Source: Lewinella cohaerens DSM 23179 (GTDB lineage: Bacteria > Bacteroidota > Bacteroidia > Chitinophagales > Saprospiraceae). From it: a stretch of 64,000 nt of DNA. The stretch is taken from assembly GCF_000379805.1 (NCBI RefSeq), contig NZ_KB903533.1, positions 108,845-172,844 of the forward strand, read 5' to 3'. Below the pieces are notes generated by a model. The model was not told where the DNA came from, ran no database searches, and saw only the letters and a program-made list of their open reading frames with translations. Positions within the stretch are counted from its first letter, which is position 1. Each line of letters opens with the position of its first letter. The position numbers and the translations under genes were made by a program. Of this stretch, positions 26,846 through 35,073 are shown piece after piece.

Positions 26846-28849
26846 ATGAAAGCGCTTGACCAAAAGCTCAACGATCATTTTGCGGGTAAAGTCGTCCGTA
26901 AGGATCTTACCAAACTGGTAAAAGGCAATGCCATTGTCCCCACCTACGTACTGGAGTACCTATTGGGGCAGTACTGTGCCACCGATGATGAGGAAACCAT
27001 TAACGCTGGTGTGGAGACCGTTCGCAGTATCATCGCCAAGCACTTCGTTCACCGAGACGAAGCTCAGATCATTAAATCTACCATCCGGGAAAGAGGGACT
27101 CACCGCATTATCGATAAGGTATCGGTACGGCTGAATGAGCACAAAGATCGTTACGAAGCATCTTTCGCAAATCTTGGCCTCAAAAACGTAGTGATTGACG
27201 ACAATTTCATCCGTCAGCACCAAAAGTTGTTGTCGGAGGGCGTCTGGTGTATAACCGTGATCGGTTACCTTGCTTCTGATGAACGCGATGTCTCTCCCTG
27301 GCTCATAGAAAGTCTGAAGCCCATCCAGATCAGTCACATTGATGTGGACGAGTACAAAACCGCCCGGCGGGCTTTGAGTAAAGAAGAATGGGTAGACACG
27401 CTGCTACAAACCATTGGCTTGAACCCGGAAGAGTTCAGCTTTCGCTCCAAGCTTTTGCAGCTGGCCCGCCTGATCCCTTTTGCCGAAAATAACTACAATC
27501 TGATTGAGTTGGGGCCTAAAGGAACGGGGAAATCCCACATCTTTTCGGAGCTTTCTCCCCATGGTATTCTACTTTCCGGAGGAGAAGTAACCAAAGCCAA
27601 GCTATTTGTCAATAACAGTTCTGGCGATATCGGCTTGGTCGGCTATTGGGATGTGGTGGCTTACGATGAATTTGCGGGCAAATCCAAAAGTGTGGACAAG
27701 GGCTTGGTCGATATTATGAAGAATTACATGGCCAATAAGAGCTTCTCGCGGGGTACCCAGGTGTACGGCGCAGCAGCCAGTATGGCCTTTGTGGGGAATA
27801 CCGACCACTCGGTGCCCTACATGCTAAGGCACAGTAATCTTTTTGATGCCTTGCCTAAGCAATATTACGATACCGCTTTCCTGGATCGTATTCACGCCTA
27901 TCTGCCAGGCTGGGAAATCCAGAAGCTGCGGCAAGACATGTTTACCAACGACTACGGCTTCATTGTCGACTACCTGGCCGAAGTGCTTAAGGAGTTGCGC
28001 AAGGAAGACCACATGCACGACTACAAGGCGTATTTTTCCCTTTCTAGTAGTATCACTACGCGAGATCGTGACGCTATTGCCAAAACCTTCTCGGGCCTCG
28101 TTAAGGTCATCTACCCCCACGGAGAACTGACCGCCGAAGAAGCGCGGGAATTACTGGAATTCGCGATTGAAAGCCGTAAGCGCGTTAAGCAGCAACTCAT
28201 CAAAATGGATGAAACCTTTGAGGAGGTAGACTTCAGTTACGAGTACAAAGGCTCCGGCAAAAAACGCATGGTAGAGACGCTGGAAGTCCTGGAACACCAG
28301 CAGCCCCAGCTTAGTGAAGAAGAAGCCTTGGCCCAGTCCGTTGCCACTGCACCAAAGGAGTTGCCAGCGGTCGTTCTGAAGGAAGGGCAGACCATCATCA
28401 TGGATAACCAAACGGGGGTATCCTACGACCAACTTTTTGGTCCGTACCTCAAAGGCGCAGAAAGTATCAAGCTGATCGACCCTTACGTTCGCTTGCCGTA
28501 TCAGTTGCGCAACTTCATGGAGTTTGCGCGTTTGATAGCCCAAAGCAAGGATGCCTCAGACGAAGTAGCCCTGCACCTGGTCACCAACAACAACGAAGAC
28601 TACCTGGAGAACGCCAAATCAGCCTTTCAGCAAATGGCCGACTCGCTGGACCCCTTAGGCATCCGCTTCACCTACGAATTTGACAACGACATTCACGATC
28701 GCTCCATCCTCCTGGACAACGGCTGGAAGATCCTCATGGGTCGCGGCCTGGACATCTTCCAGAAAACCGGCGGCTGGTTCGACATTGCAGAATACGATCA
28801 GGAACGGCGGCAGTGTAAGGCTTGTGAGGTTACTTATTTGTGGGGGTGA
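26846..28849 (+). CDS. brxL: BREX AAA+ protein BrxL with MITD1-like C-terminal domain
   Basis: A 667-residue protein. The BrxL ATPase core has Walker A LGPKGTGKSHIFSELS near 222, followed by LLSGGEVTKAKLF and Walker B YWDVVAYDEFAGKSK near 270. BrxL forms DNA-encircling rings required for type 1 BREX defence. The C-terminus (about 525-667) is unexpected: IDPYVRLPYQLRNFMEF, then IHDRSILLDNGWKILMGRGL near 620-640 and a cysteine-containing tail. This strongly resembles the phospholipase-D-like C-terminal domain of MITD1 (MIT_C), whose human member has HDREIRFNNGW and IGRGLDYF. That family binds membranes or acts as a dimeric PLD-like fold. I see no Lon-type Ser-Lys protease segment. Confidence 0.9.
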   Translation: MKALDQKLNDHFAGKVVRKDLTKLVKGNAIVPTYVLEYLLGQYCATDDEETINAGVETVRSIIAKHFVHRDEAQIIKSTIRERGTHRIIDKVSVRLNEHKDRYEASFANLGLKNVVIDDNFIRQHQKLLSEGVWCITVIGYLASDERDVSPWLIESLKPIQISHIDVDEYKTARRALSKEEWVDTLLQTIGLNPEEFSFRSKLLQLARLIPFAENNYNLIELGPKGTGKSHIFSELSPHGILLSGGEVTKAKLFVNNSSGDIGLVGYWDVVAYDEFAGKSKSVDKGLVDIMKNYMANKSFSRGTQVYGAAASMAFVGNTDHSVPYMLRHSNLFDALPKQYYDTAFLDRIHAYLPGWEIQKLRQDMFTNDYGFIVDYLAEVLKELRKEDHMHDYKAYFSLSSSITTRDRDAIAKTFSGLVKVIYPHGELTAEEARELLEFAIESRKRVKQQLIKMDETFEEVDFSYEYKGSGKKRMVETLEVLEHQQPQLSEEEALAQSVATAPKELPAVVLKEGQTIIMDNQTGVSYDQLFGPYLKGAESIKLIDPYVRLPYQLRNFMEFARLIAQSKDASDEVALHLVTNNNEDYLENAKSAFQQMADSLDPLGIRFTYEFDNDIHDRSILLDNGWKILMGRGLDIFQKTGGWFDIAEYDQERRQCKACEVTYLWG

Positions 28850-29035
28850 TGGTGAACTTAACTGTCTTTGAAAATAAATAGTCAGTAATAAAAACTTCCT
28901 TTTTGGGGAAAGTGGATTCAATTTCGATTCGCGAAATAGGTTCTTCTGGAGGGATTCGCAAACAAATAATAAGAAAATTCTGTGATAGAGTTAGGGTCGT
29001 AGTGCTTCGCGATCTAATTAATATTAAACTTTCAT

Positions 29036-29066
29036 TTTGAATTTGATATTTAATTCCATAGATTTG
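29036..29066 (+). promoter_or_regulatory. Bacteroidota-type promoter for the subtilase cassette
   Basis: TTTG at 29036-29039, then 19 bases, then TAGATTTG at 29059-29066. This matches the Bacteroidota housekeeping pattern (TTTG at -33, TAnnTTTG at -7). Transcription would start near 29073, about 50 bases before the ATG at 29126. Confidence 0.6.
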
Positions 29067-29125
29067 GATTTGTAATTAGTCGTCCCTCCCATACTAATAT
29101 ATTCAATACACCTAAAACTGTACTT

Positions 29126-30076
29126 ATGCCAAGGTATGCCTGGGGCGATATGCTGCCATTCTTGGACTCCAATACTATTCAAAATCAAGGCAGAGGAGTC
29201 AAAGTAGCACTCCTAGATACTGGAGTAGACTTCACCCATCCTGCATTAGCACATCTAAATAAAGCAGGGCATTGCTTCGATGCCAGTGGAGAACATTTAC
29301 AGATTGACAATGAATTTGTTACCGGTAATGATGCTGTGTTTGACAACAACGGTACCTCCTTCAGTTATCATGGTTCCGAGCTCGCCGGTATTCTAGCGGG
29401 TTGGTACGTAGGAGATGGAGATAATCAGTATCTAGGAATTGCGCCGGGCATAGATCTATATATATTTAAGGTGTCCACTTACGATAATTATATCGGGTCG
29501 GATGCTTATTACCATGCACTCGCTTATGCTGTTTATGGCTTAGATGTTGATATTATTTGTTCTGCTGTATATCCTTTTGACAGTGAATACGAGAAGATAG
29601 GATTCGGCCATGATAAATATAGTAAAGTGTTTGATGAAGTAGAACGAAGAGGTATCCTGTATTTCCAATGTCTTAAAAACGCGAATTTGGTAGACACGAT
29701 TTTGGATTTCAATTTTCCGGCGAATCAAAAAGTCGCTTTGAAAATTGGAGCGATGAGTAAATACTTGTATGATGATTTTCAAGTGAAATCACCCTATGAT
29801 TATAGCAGTGAAATAAACTATTTGCTGCCAACAATAGATACAATAATTTGTCATCAAAAAGAAAGCCTATTTAAGTTGAGCCCACTTAGTGCGAGCTACG
29901 CAACTGCTGTTATGGCGGGTATTGCCTGCATCATATTGAGTCGAGACAGGCTAAGTGCAAACGATTTCGGCTTAAGGTTTCACTCCGATCATTTGCGGAG
30001 AAATCTGAAGCATGCATGTTTACCTGTTAGCAACGTTGTATTCTCTTTACAAGAAATGTACTTATATATACCTTAA
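29126..30076 (+). CDS. intracellular S8 (subtilisin-like) serine protease
   Basis: A 316-residue protein without signal peptide or propeptide. The catalytic triad is visible: Asp in VALLDTGVDFTHP near 33, His in SFSYHGSELAGILAGW near 82, Ser in SASYATAVMAG near 264. The last replaces the usual GTSMATP but keeps the serine. Lack of export signals puts it in the cytoplasm, unlike most S8 proteases. It has its own promoter and is followed at 11 bases by an exported protein and then a pentapeptide-like membrane protein, which look like one operon. Several defence and conflict systems use intracellular S8 proteases as effectors; such a role here is inference from location in a defence island. Confidence 0.88.
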   Translation: MPRYAWGDMLPFLDSNTIQNQGRGVKVALLDTGVDFTHPALAHLNKAGHCFDASGEHLQIDNEFVTGNDAVFDNNGTSFSYHGSELAGILAGWYVGDGDNQYLGIAPGIDLYIFKVSTYDNYIGSDAYYHALAYAVYGLDVDIICSAVYPFDSEYEKIGFGHDKYSKVFDEVERRGILYFQCLKNANLVDTILDFNFPANQKVALKIGAMSKYLYDDFQVKSPYDYSSEINYLLPTIDTIICHQKESLFKLSPLSASYATAVMAGIACIILSRDRLSANDFGLRFHSDHLRRNLKHACLPVSNVVFSLQEMYLYIP

Positions 30077-30087
30077 ACCTAATTGTC

Positions 30088-32130
30088 ATGAAGTATGGGT
30101 ATTTACTTTTTCTGCTAATTGGAACTCTGGATCTGTCAGCACAAAATTTATTCAGAGATGCAATTTGGATCGAATCGAATATTAAGTTCACGCAAGGAAG
30201 GAAAAATATAGCTATCGCTGAAGATTCGATTAGTCAACAGCGTTTAGTTAGACTCTTAGCAGCTAGTTTGCAGTTGGATTCTCTGGGAATAGCCAATCTA
30301 ACAATTGAGGATATTTTCAAAAAGCTTGCTGAGGGTAACCCCTTTATTACCAGTAATAACAGAAATACCAAGCCGGGGGCATTGGAATTTACGCGTCCAA
30401 TTCAAAATTTTAGCGATAAGTATTTGGGTAATATAGATCAAAGCGATCTTTCCTCTAAAACTTTCGGCATTCCCCAAATAGCCGATGGTTTTGCCAAATT
30501 CCTAGTAACCAGAACCAAGGAGGAGCTCTCGATTTCCTTCTTTCGCCGGTTTCAGCATAAATTAGAACAACAGCAGGATTTACGTATCCTATTTCCAGCT
30601 ACTTACGAAACGCTGCGTACGGCTGATAAACAGATTTACGCTTACGAGCGCTATCTGGAAAGCCTGCGTTATAGTTTTACCAACGACCTACAGCTGCTAC
30701 CTACCCAGCTACAGTATTATTTACAGCGAATGCCCATAACTAAAGATACAGTAGCAAATAACGCACTATTGGATGTGTTGCAGTTAACCCAATATTTGCT
30801 TGAAGACCGTCAGGGAAAGCCTGAGCAGGAACGCGGATTCTGGGATTACCTTAATTACCTTGCTGATGATTCTTTTATTCATCAGGCAGCTCTGTCTGAT
30901 ACCGCTAATGATAGGCTTAAAATACTGAATGGACACCTCCAATTAAGCAAAGCAATTGCCGAGTCTTTTTGGAATGCGGAGAGGGAAATCTGGGAGGACC
31001 CGGCCGAGGTTTTTCGAGCGCTAAGCGATGAGCAGACTTTGAAAATTTATTTGGGATTACTTTACCCTAAAACCAAAGATTACGCTATTGGGCTTGACAA
31101 ACAAGGAAGTTTAGTCACTTTTGGTGAACTACTACACGCTAAGAGTAAAGACTTGAATCAGCTCCAATCACTCAAAGCAGAACTGCTCAGATTTGTAGAA
31201 AACGGAGAACGATTTACAGATGAGTTCAAAGCATTCAAAGCATTAAAAGATAGGAACCAGGAGACAGATACCAACACATACGAATTGTTATATCCGATGC
31301 TGGAATCTATGTTCAATATGTTTGAAGCGGGCTATAGTCTTAGTCAACTGAGTGATCATAAAGTAAAAAGGAACGACAATAAAGAGGGAACGATAACACC
31401 GGAAATTTTCTTCCGATTATTGAGACAGCTTAACGAATTAAATTTACATATCTCTCAGGCACGCTACGGAGCCGGGATCACCAACTTACTCAGCGTGCTC
31501 AGCGAGGTAGGAGAAATTGAAAATGCGAAAACAAAAAAGGTTGTAAAAGAGGTGTTCCGCTATGGGTATTTCGCAGCAGCCGTAGCGGATGCTGATGATT
31601 CAGATGAAGTCGCACAGGCTATCGAAACATTCGCCCTGCCAGTCGGCAGTAGTATACAAAAAAAGCACAGCCGCTTTTCTATCTCCTTGAATGCTTACAG
31701 TGGGCTCACCTACGGCAAAGAATACTTGGTGGATTTGGAAGAAAACGATACTAAAGTTGATTCCCTGGAACGAGGGATACTGGCAATATCTGCCCCCATC
31801 GGTATCGGTGTCAACCTTGGTCTTCGGAAATGTGGTAGTGTTTCATTATACGCTTCCTTTGTTGATATCGGTGCGCTAACGGCCTATCGCTTCAATGATC
31901 CGAATGCAGCCGACTTACCCGCTTTCGAGTGGGAAAATATTCTTGCCCCCGGTGCCTACTTGGTATATGGACTGCCGCATGATATACCCGTTAGTATTGG
32001 TTTTGGATTACAGAGCGGGCCACAACTCAGGCGCGTGAGTGGTGATTTTTCTATCCCGGAAAGTCGTACCCGACGAATGGGCATTTTCCTGAGTGTAGAT
32101 ATTCCGATTCTACATTTCTATACTCGTTAA
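30088..32130 (+). CDS. exported protein of unknown function in the protease operon
   Basis: A 680-residue protein with a signal peptide (MKYGYLLFLLIGTLDLSAQ). Residues 20-510 are helical and charged, with no motif I recognise. The last 160 residues change to short alternating hydrophobic strands (SFSISLNAYSG, GILAISAPIGIGVNLGL, YLVYGLPHDIPVSIGFGL) ending in a terminal aromatic (HFYTR). That pattern fits an outer-membrane beta-barrel or beta-rich terminal domain. The gene lies 11 bases after the subtilase and 12 before the next gene, so it is almost surely cotranscribed. It may be the envelope component on which the cassette acts. I cannot assign a family. Confidence 0.6.
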   Translation: MKYGYLLFLLIGTLDLSAQNLFRDAIWIESNIKFTQGRKNIAIAEDSISQQRLVRLLAASLQLDSLGIANLTIEDIFKKLAEGNPFITSNNRNTKPGALEFTRPIQNFSDKYLGNIDQSDLSSKTFGIPQIADGFAKFLVTRTKEELSISFFRRFQHKLEQQQDLRILFPATYETLRTADKQIYAYERYLESLRYSFTNDLQLLPTQLQYYLQRMPITKDTVANNALLDVLQLTQYLLEDRQGKPEQERGFWDYLNYLADDSFIHQAALSDTANDRLKILNGHLQLSKAIAESFWNAEREIWEDPAEVFRALSDEQTLKIYLGLLYPKTKDYAIGLDKQGSLVTFGELLHAKSKDLNQLQSLKAELLRFVENGERFTDEFKAFKALKDRNQETDTNTYELLYPMLESMFNMFEAGYSLSQLSDHKVKRNDNKEGTITPEIFFRLLRQLNELNLHISQARYGAGITNLLSVLSEVGEIENAKTKKVVKEVFRYGYFAAAVADADDSDEVAQAIETFALPVGSSIQKKHSRFSISLNAYSGLTYGKEYLVDLEENDTKVDSLERGILAISAPIGIGVNLGLRKCGSVSLYASFVDIGALTAYRFNDPNAADLPAFEWENILAPGAYLVYGLPHDIPVSIGFGLQSGPQLRRVSGDFSIPESRTRRMGIFLSVDIPILHFYTR

Positions 32131-32142
32131 CTGTAACATGAT

Positions 32143-33270
32143 ATGTATAAATACCTGATTACCCTGCTCACTGGTATTGTTATCGGTGCGCTAGTGTTTT
32201 TTGATTCTGCTGAAAAAATCCTTGATTTTTTTCTAGACCGCTGGCAAATGGCCTTGATTATTGCATTAGTTATGATCTTATTCGCCTGGGCTATTTATAC
32301 ATTTTTTGACAAAATTGCTCAAAAAGCATTGGGGGTTGTTGTTCCGGAGTATCCAGAACTTGTTGAAAATACATTCCAGGCGGTAGAGAATTACCGAGAA
32401 GGTAACAAGGAAGAGCTTTCTGAAAACCTTCAAGTACTACTAAAAAAAGTAGCTGCAAAATATGGAGAATGGCGTGCTAGGCGGTTTTTCTTAGGCGTAC
32501 TTCTGGGGGTGGTTACGTTGTTGTTTAGTATTTTTGGTTCCCTTCTATTAAGGAACCAAAATATTCTCATTGCCACGCAAGTAAAAAATGAGGAAATAGC
32601 AATGCTGGAAAGAAAAATTGATAAAATTAGGGAGTCACTTCAAAATCAGTATACTCGGAATAACCGACCTCCAACAGAATTGGTTGAATCCTTCTTTGAA
32701 CACGTGAATGCATTAGATAACTTAGGAGTATACGTTTCTAATGTTAGACTCTCTGGGATGCAAATAAATGGTGATTCAAGAGTTTCCGGTGATCTGAGCA
32801 ATATATATATAGACAATTCGAACTTCCAGCACTCATCCTTTGTAGATTGCAATTTCAAGAATTCTGATTTATCTCATTCTGTAATTAGTAATTGTAATTT
32901 TTATAATTGTAACATGGACAGTATAACATTGAAGGGGGTAGACCTTGATCGGGTGGTCTTTCGAAAAACAGAGTCATTAAGCTTTTGCTGTGATGATACT
33001 TATTTCGGAACAGATCATGATGATACTCCAGATTTTAATGATGTGATATTTTTGGAGAATGAAGCCATTTCGGCAAAAGAAATTAAGCTACTCCGTAGTT
33101 GGGGTGCGACTATAGGCAAAGAAGAGGTACTTGACATAATTGACAGCCTCAGAATAGAATGTTCCAAGCTGGAAAAAAAAGCTCACAATTCTTACGAAGA
33201 CAAGAATATTTATGATTATTGCATAATGGACTTGGAATGGTTCGAGGGGATATTGAACGATAAAAAATAA
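32143..33270 (+). CDS. membrane protein with pentapeptide-repeat-like domain
   Basis: A 375-residue protein. Two transmembrane helices lie near residues 3-22 and 35-55, and a third near 117-138. A short coiled coil comes next, then about eight quasi-pentapeptide units (for example SNIYIDNSNFQHSSF, CNFKNSDLSHSVI, CNFYNCNMDSITL near 218-265), which form a right-handed beta helix in related proteins. The topology would put the repeats in the cytoplasm, but that is uncertain. It is the last gene of the protease operon. Pentapeptide-repeat membrane proteins occur in many signalling and defence cassettes, mostly without known function. Confidence 0.65.
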   Translation: MYKYLITLLTGIVIGALVFFDSAEKILDFFLDRWQMALIIALVMILFAWAIYTFFDKIAQKALGVVVPEYPELVENTFQAVENYREGNKEELSENLQVLLKKVAAKYGEWRARRFFLGVLLGVVTLLFSIFGSLLLRNQNILIATQVKNEEIAMLERKIDKIRESLQNQYTRNNRPPTELVESFFEHVNALDNLGVYVSNVRLSGMQINGDSRVSGDLSNIYIDNSNFQHSSFVDCNFKNSDLSHSVISNCNFYNCNMDSITLKGVDLDRVVFRKTESLSFCCDDTYFGTDHDDTPDFNDVIFLENEAISAKEIKLLRSWGATIGKEEVLDIIDSLRIECSKLEKKAHNSYEDKNIYDYCIMDLEWFEGILNDKK

Positions 33271-33370
33271 AAAGATCCAAGTTCCAAGATAATCCTCCAA
33301 TCCCAAATTCTACCAAGTACTGTGAGGTACCTTGGACTTCCATTGCTTTTAAGACACACAAAAAGGTAAC

Positions 33371-34351
33371 TCACATCAACCTCTTCACCCTCCCCTGAAA
33401 CCCCTGCCAATAACTCCGCTTCCTGCGCTCATCCAGAAAGGAAGCCTGAATGAAACCAAAGACCTTTTCCTCTTGCGAAGTCAGCTGTTTTAGGATACGA
33501 GTGGTCTGTTGTTTCGTTAATCCAGCCAACTCACCCAGAAGGTGGAAATGCCCGAGAACACCGCCTTTTTTTAACCGATCAGGGATTAGGCCTTGTGCCA
33601 ACGCAAAGTCAGCATCATCAATATGGATTCGACTGTTGAGCAGGTCGTAGGCAGGGCTGAGGATGAAATCTCCCAGAGGTGTTTCGCTCAGGGAAAAGTT
33701 TTTGAAGTGGGCGTCTCCATTAGACACGAGGTAGTTGAACAGGATGAGTTTAAACAATTTCAACGCCTCGACTTTATAGGCGGGGACGTGCTTTTTTAAA
33801 AGCTCAAACAACTCATAGTAATGGCCCTGGTATTTGTAATCTTCCCCGTGGGTTTGCGGTGTACGACCTGCTAGGGAGGCGAAATCTTCCTGGGCGATCT
33901 TGTGGCCATCGGCACCAACGTCAAAGCGTTTGGTGAGGTAGGCGGGGGCACCATCGTTGAAAAAGATCAAAGCATTTTCCGCCGTTTCTATGCCGAACAC
34001 CTGGCGAGCAATTTGCATGGTAAGGTGTTCATTGGCGGGCATTTGCTCGGCGTACTTACCGGCCCTGGGGATGGGCTTGAGGATATGGGTGCCTTGCTCG
34101 TCGGCTTCGGTGAGGCGCAGGTGGTTTTTCTCTAAAATAACCGAAAACTTCTCCTGCACGCCAGAGATGGATATGCTACGCTGGTTGTCGGCAAATGGCT
34201 CTCCAAGGACACCCGTACTGGTGGGGGACGCATAAGGAAGAAAGGGCGATAGTCGCCGTCCGTTGAACACCCGCTTGAGTGCGGTAGCGCTATAGGTCGT
34301 ATGCCCTGGTGCCAGGGTGCCGGGGCAGTGGTTGATCACGGGTTTACTCAT
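33371..34351 (-). CDS. hipT: HipT-like Ser/Thr kinase toxin of a HipBST module
   Basis: A 326-residue HipA-type kinase lacking the N-subdomain that HipA normally carries; that piece is encoded separately just upstream (34348-34674). Motifs: a Gly-rich phosphate loop preceded by serines (RSISISGVQEKF near 60-70), the catalytic loop NGDAHFKNFSL near 211, and the metal-binding LSPAYDLL that follows. In HipBST of E. coli, HipT phosphorylates tryptophanyl-tRNA synthetase and is controlled by autophosphorylation of two serines in the SIS segment; two serines are present at that place here. Its start overlaps the hipS stop by four bases. The target in this organism is unknown. Confidence 0.88.
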   Translation of the reverse strand: MSKPVINHCPGTLAPGHTTYSATALKRVFNGRRLSPFLPYASPTSTGVLGEPFADNQRSISISGVQEKFSVILEKNHLRLTEADEQGTHILKPIPRAGKYAEQMPANEHLTMQIARQVFGIETAENALIFFNDGAPAYLTKRFDVGADGHKIAQEDFASLAGRTPQTHGEDYKYQGHYYELFELLKKHVPAYKVEALKLFKLILFNYLVSNGDAHFKNFSLSETPLGDFILSPAYDLLNSRIHIDDADFALAQGLIPDRLKKGGVLGHFHLLGELAGLTKQQTTRILKQLTSQEEKVFGFIQASFLDERRKRSYWQGFQGRVKRLM

Positions 34352-34674
34352 GCTGCCGTTCTTTGAATGCGTACCGCGCCAATGGTATCGTGCGTTGCTG
34401 TTTGCAGCAATAACCCAAAGTGGTCTTCTTTATCGATCCGCAAAGCGAAACACACGGCTTCCTTGTTGGCCCCTTCGGGCAGGAGGTGAAAGAAAAAAGG
34501 AAAGAGGTGATCTGCCCGATACTCCTGCTGTTTTTTGGGCAATGTCAGACTAATCGCGGGCTTGTCGGAAGTACGCCACCAGGCATCGTCGTAGCGAAAC
34601 ACAAAGCTTCCGTCATCGAGCTGCGTGAGGGTGCCAGCTTCTTCGTTTTTATAGATCACTTTTGCTTGTCTCAT
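34348..34674 (-). CDS. hipS: HipS-like antitoxin (detached HipA N-subdomain)
   Basis: A 108-residue protein matching the N-terminal subdomain of HipA kinases (HipA_N / couple_hipA): YKNEEAGTLTQLDDGSFVFRY near the start, then ISLTLPKKQQEY, LFPFFFHLLPEG and a final DHFGLLL segment. In HipBST modules this separate protein binds HipT and acts as the antitoxin. It starts at the ATGA overlap with hipB (34671-34674) and ends in an ATGA overlap with hipT, so all three are translationally coupled. The alternative, a frameshifted hipA, is unlikely because both junctions are clean stop/start overlaps. Confidence 0.85.
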   Translation of the reverse strand: MRQAKVIYKNEEAGTLTQLDDGSFVFRYDDAWWRTSDKPAISLTLPKKQQEYRADHLFPFFFHLLPEGANKEAVCFALRIDKEDHFGLLLQTATHDTIGAVRIQRTAA

Positions 34675-34883
34675 TCAGACTTAGTTTTTACTTGAAAGCA
34701 GAGCTCCAGCCCCAAAGCATCGGCCAACTTACTGACGGTGGCCAGGGTAGGATTTCCCTTCCCGCTTTCAAATTGCTTGAGCGTACGCAAACCCACTCCC
34801 GAAAGCTCCGAAAGCGTTTTTTGGGTGACGTTCAACATGTCGCGGCGTGCTTTTAAGCTATTAATCAACTTCTCAAAGTGCAT
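34671..34883 (-). CDS. hipB: HipB-like HTH antitoxin/repressor
   Basis: An ATG at 34883 gives 70 residues; the frame is open further upstream but that part crosses the operator region and is not protein-like. The core is a Cro/CI HTH: RRDMLNVTQKTLSELSGVGL, then RTLKQFESGKGNPTLATVSK and LADALGLEL. HipB proteins dimerise on palindromic operators and repress their own operon. Two matching 18-bp palindromes lie upstream at 34938 and 34999, which supports autoregulation. It is the first gene of the hipBST operon. Confidence 0.85.
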   Translation of the reverse strand: MHFEKLINSLKARRDMLNVTQKTLSELSGVGLRTLKQFESGKGNPTLATVSKLADALGLELCFQVKTKSE

Positions 34884-34937
34884 TATATGGCTCTTTTGAC
34901 TAGTAAGATACGTTGATTTTGATAAAAAGCAATGATT

Positions 34938-34955
34938 AGTGCGGGTTATTGCACT
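34938..34955. promoter_or_regulatory. palindromic operator O1 of hipBST
   Basis: AGTGC-8 bases-GCACT, 18 bp, located 55 bases upstream of hipB. The same half-sites with the same spacing recur at 34999, centre to centre 61 bp, about six helical turns. This is the geometry expected for two HipB-type dimers on one face of DNA. Confidence 0.7.
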
Positions 34956-34998
34956 TTTTGGTATATATCGGTGATTATTGGTTGTTCTCTGTGTAAAT

Positions 34999-35016
34999 AG
35001 TGCAATATATCGCACT
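34999..35016. promoter_or_regulatory. palindromic operator O2 of hipBST
   Basis: AGTGC-8 bases-GCACT with inner sequence AATATATC. It has half-sites identical to O1 and is the distal member of the pair upstream of hipB. Confidence 0.7.
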
Positions 35017-35073
35017 CTTTGATTGGTGTTTTTAACTGATTCGAGGGGTAGTTTTATCCCTAACTTATAGACG

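Noticed and set aside
33371-34674. Frameshifted single hipA gene
   Set aside because: The junction is a clean ATGA overlap and both parts match the separate HipS and HipT proteins of HipBST.
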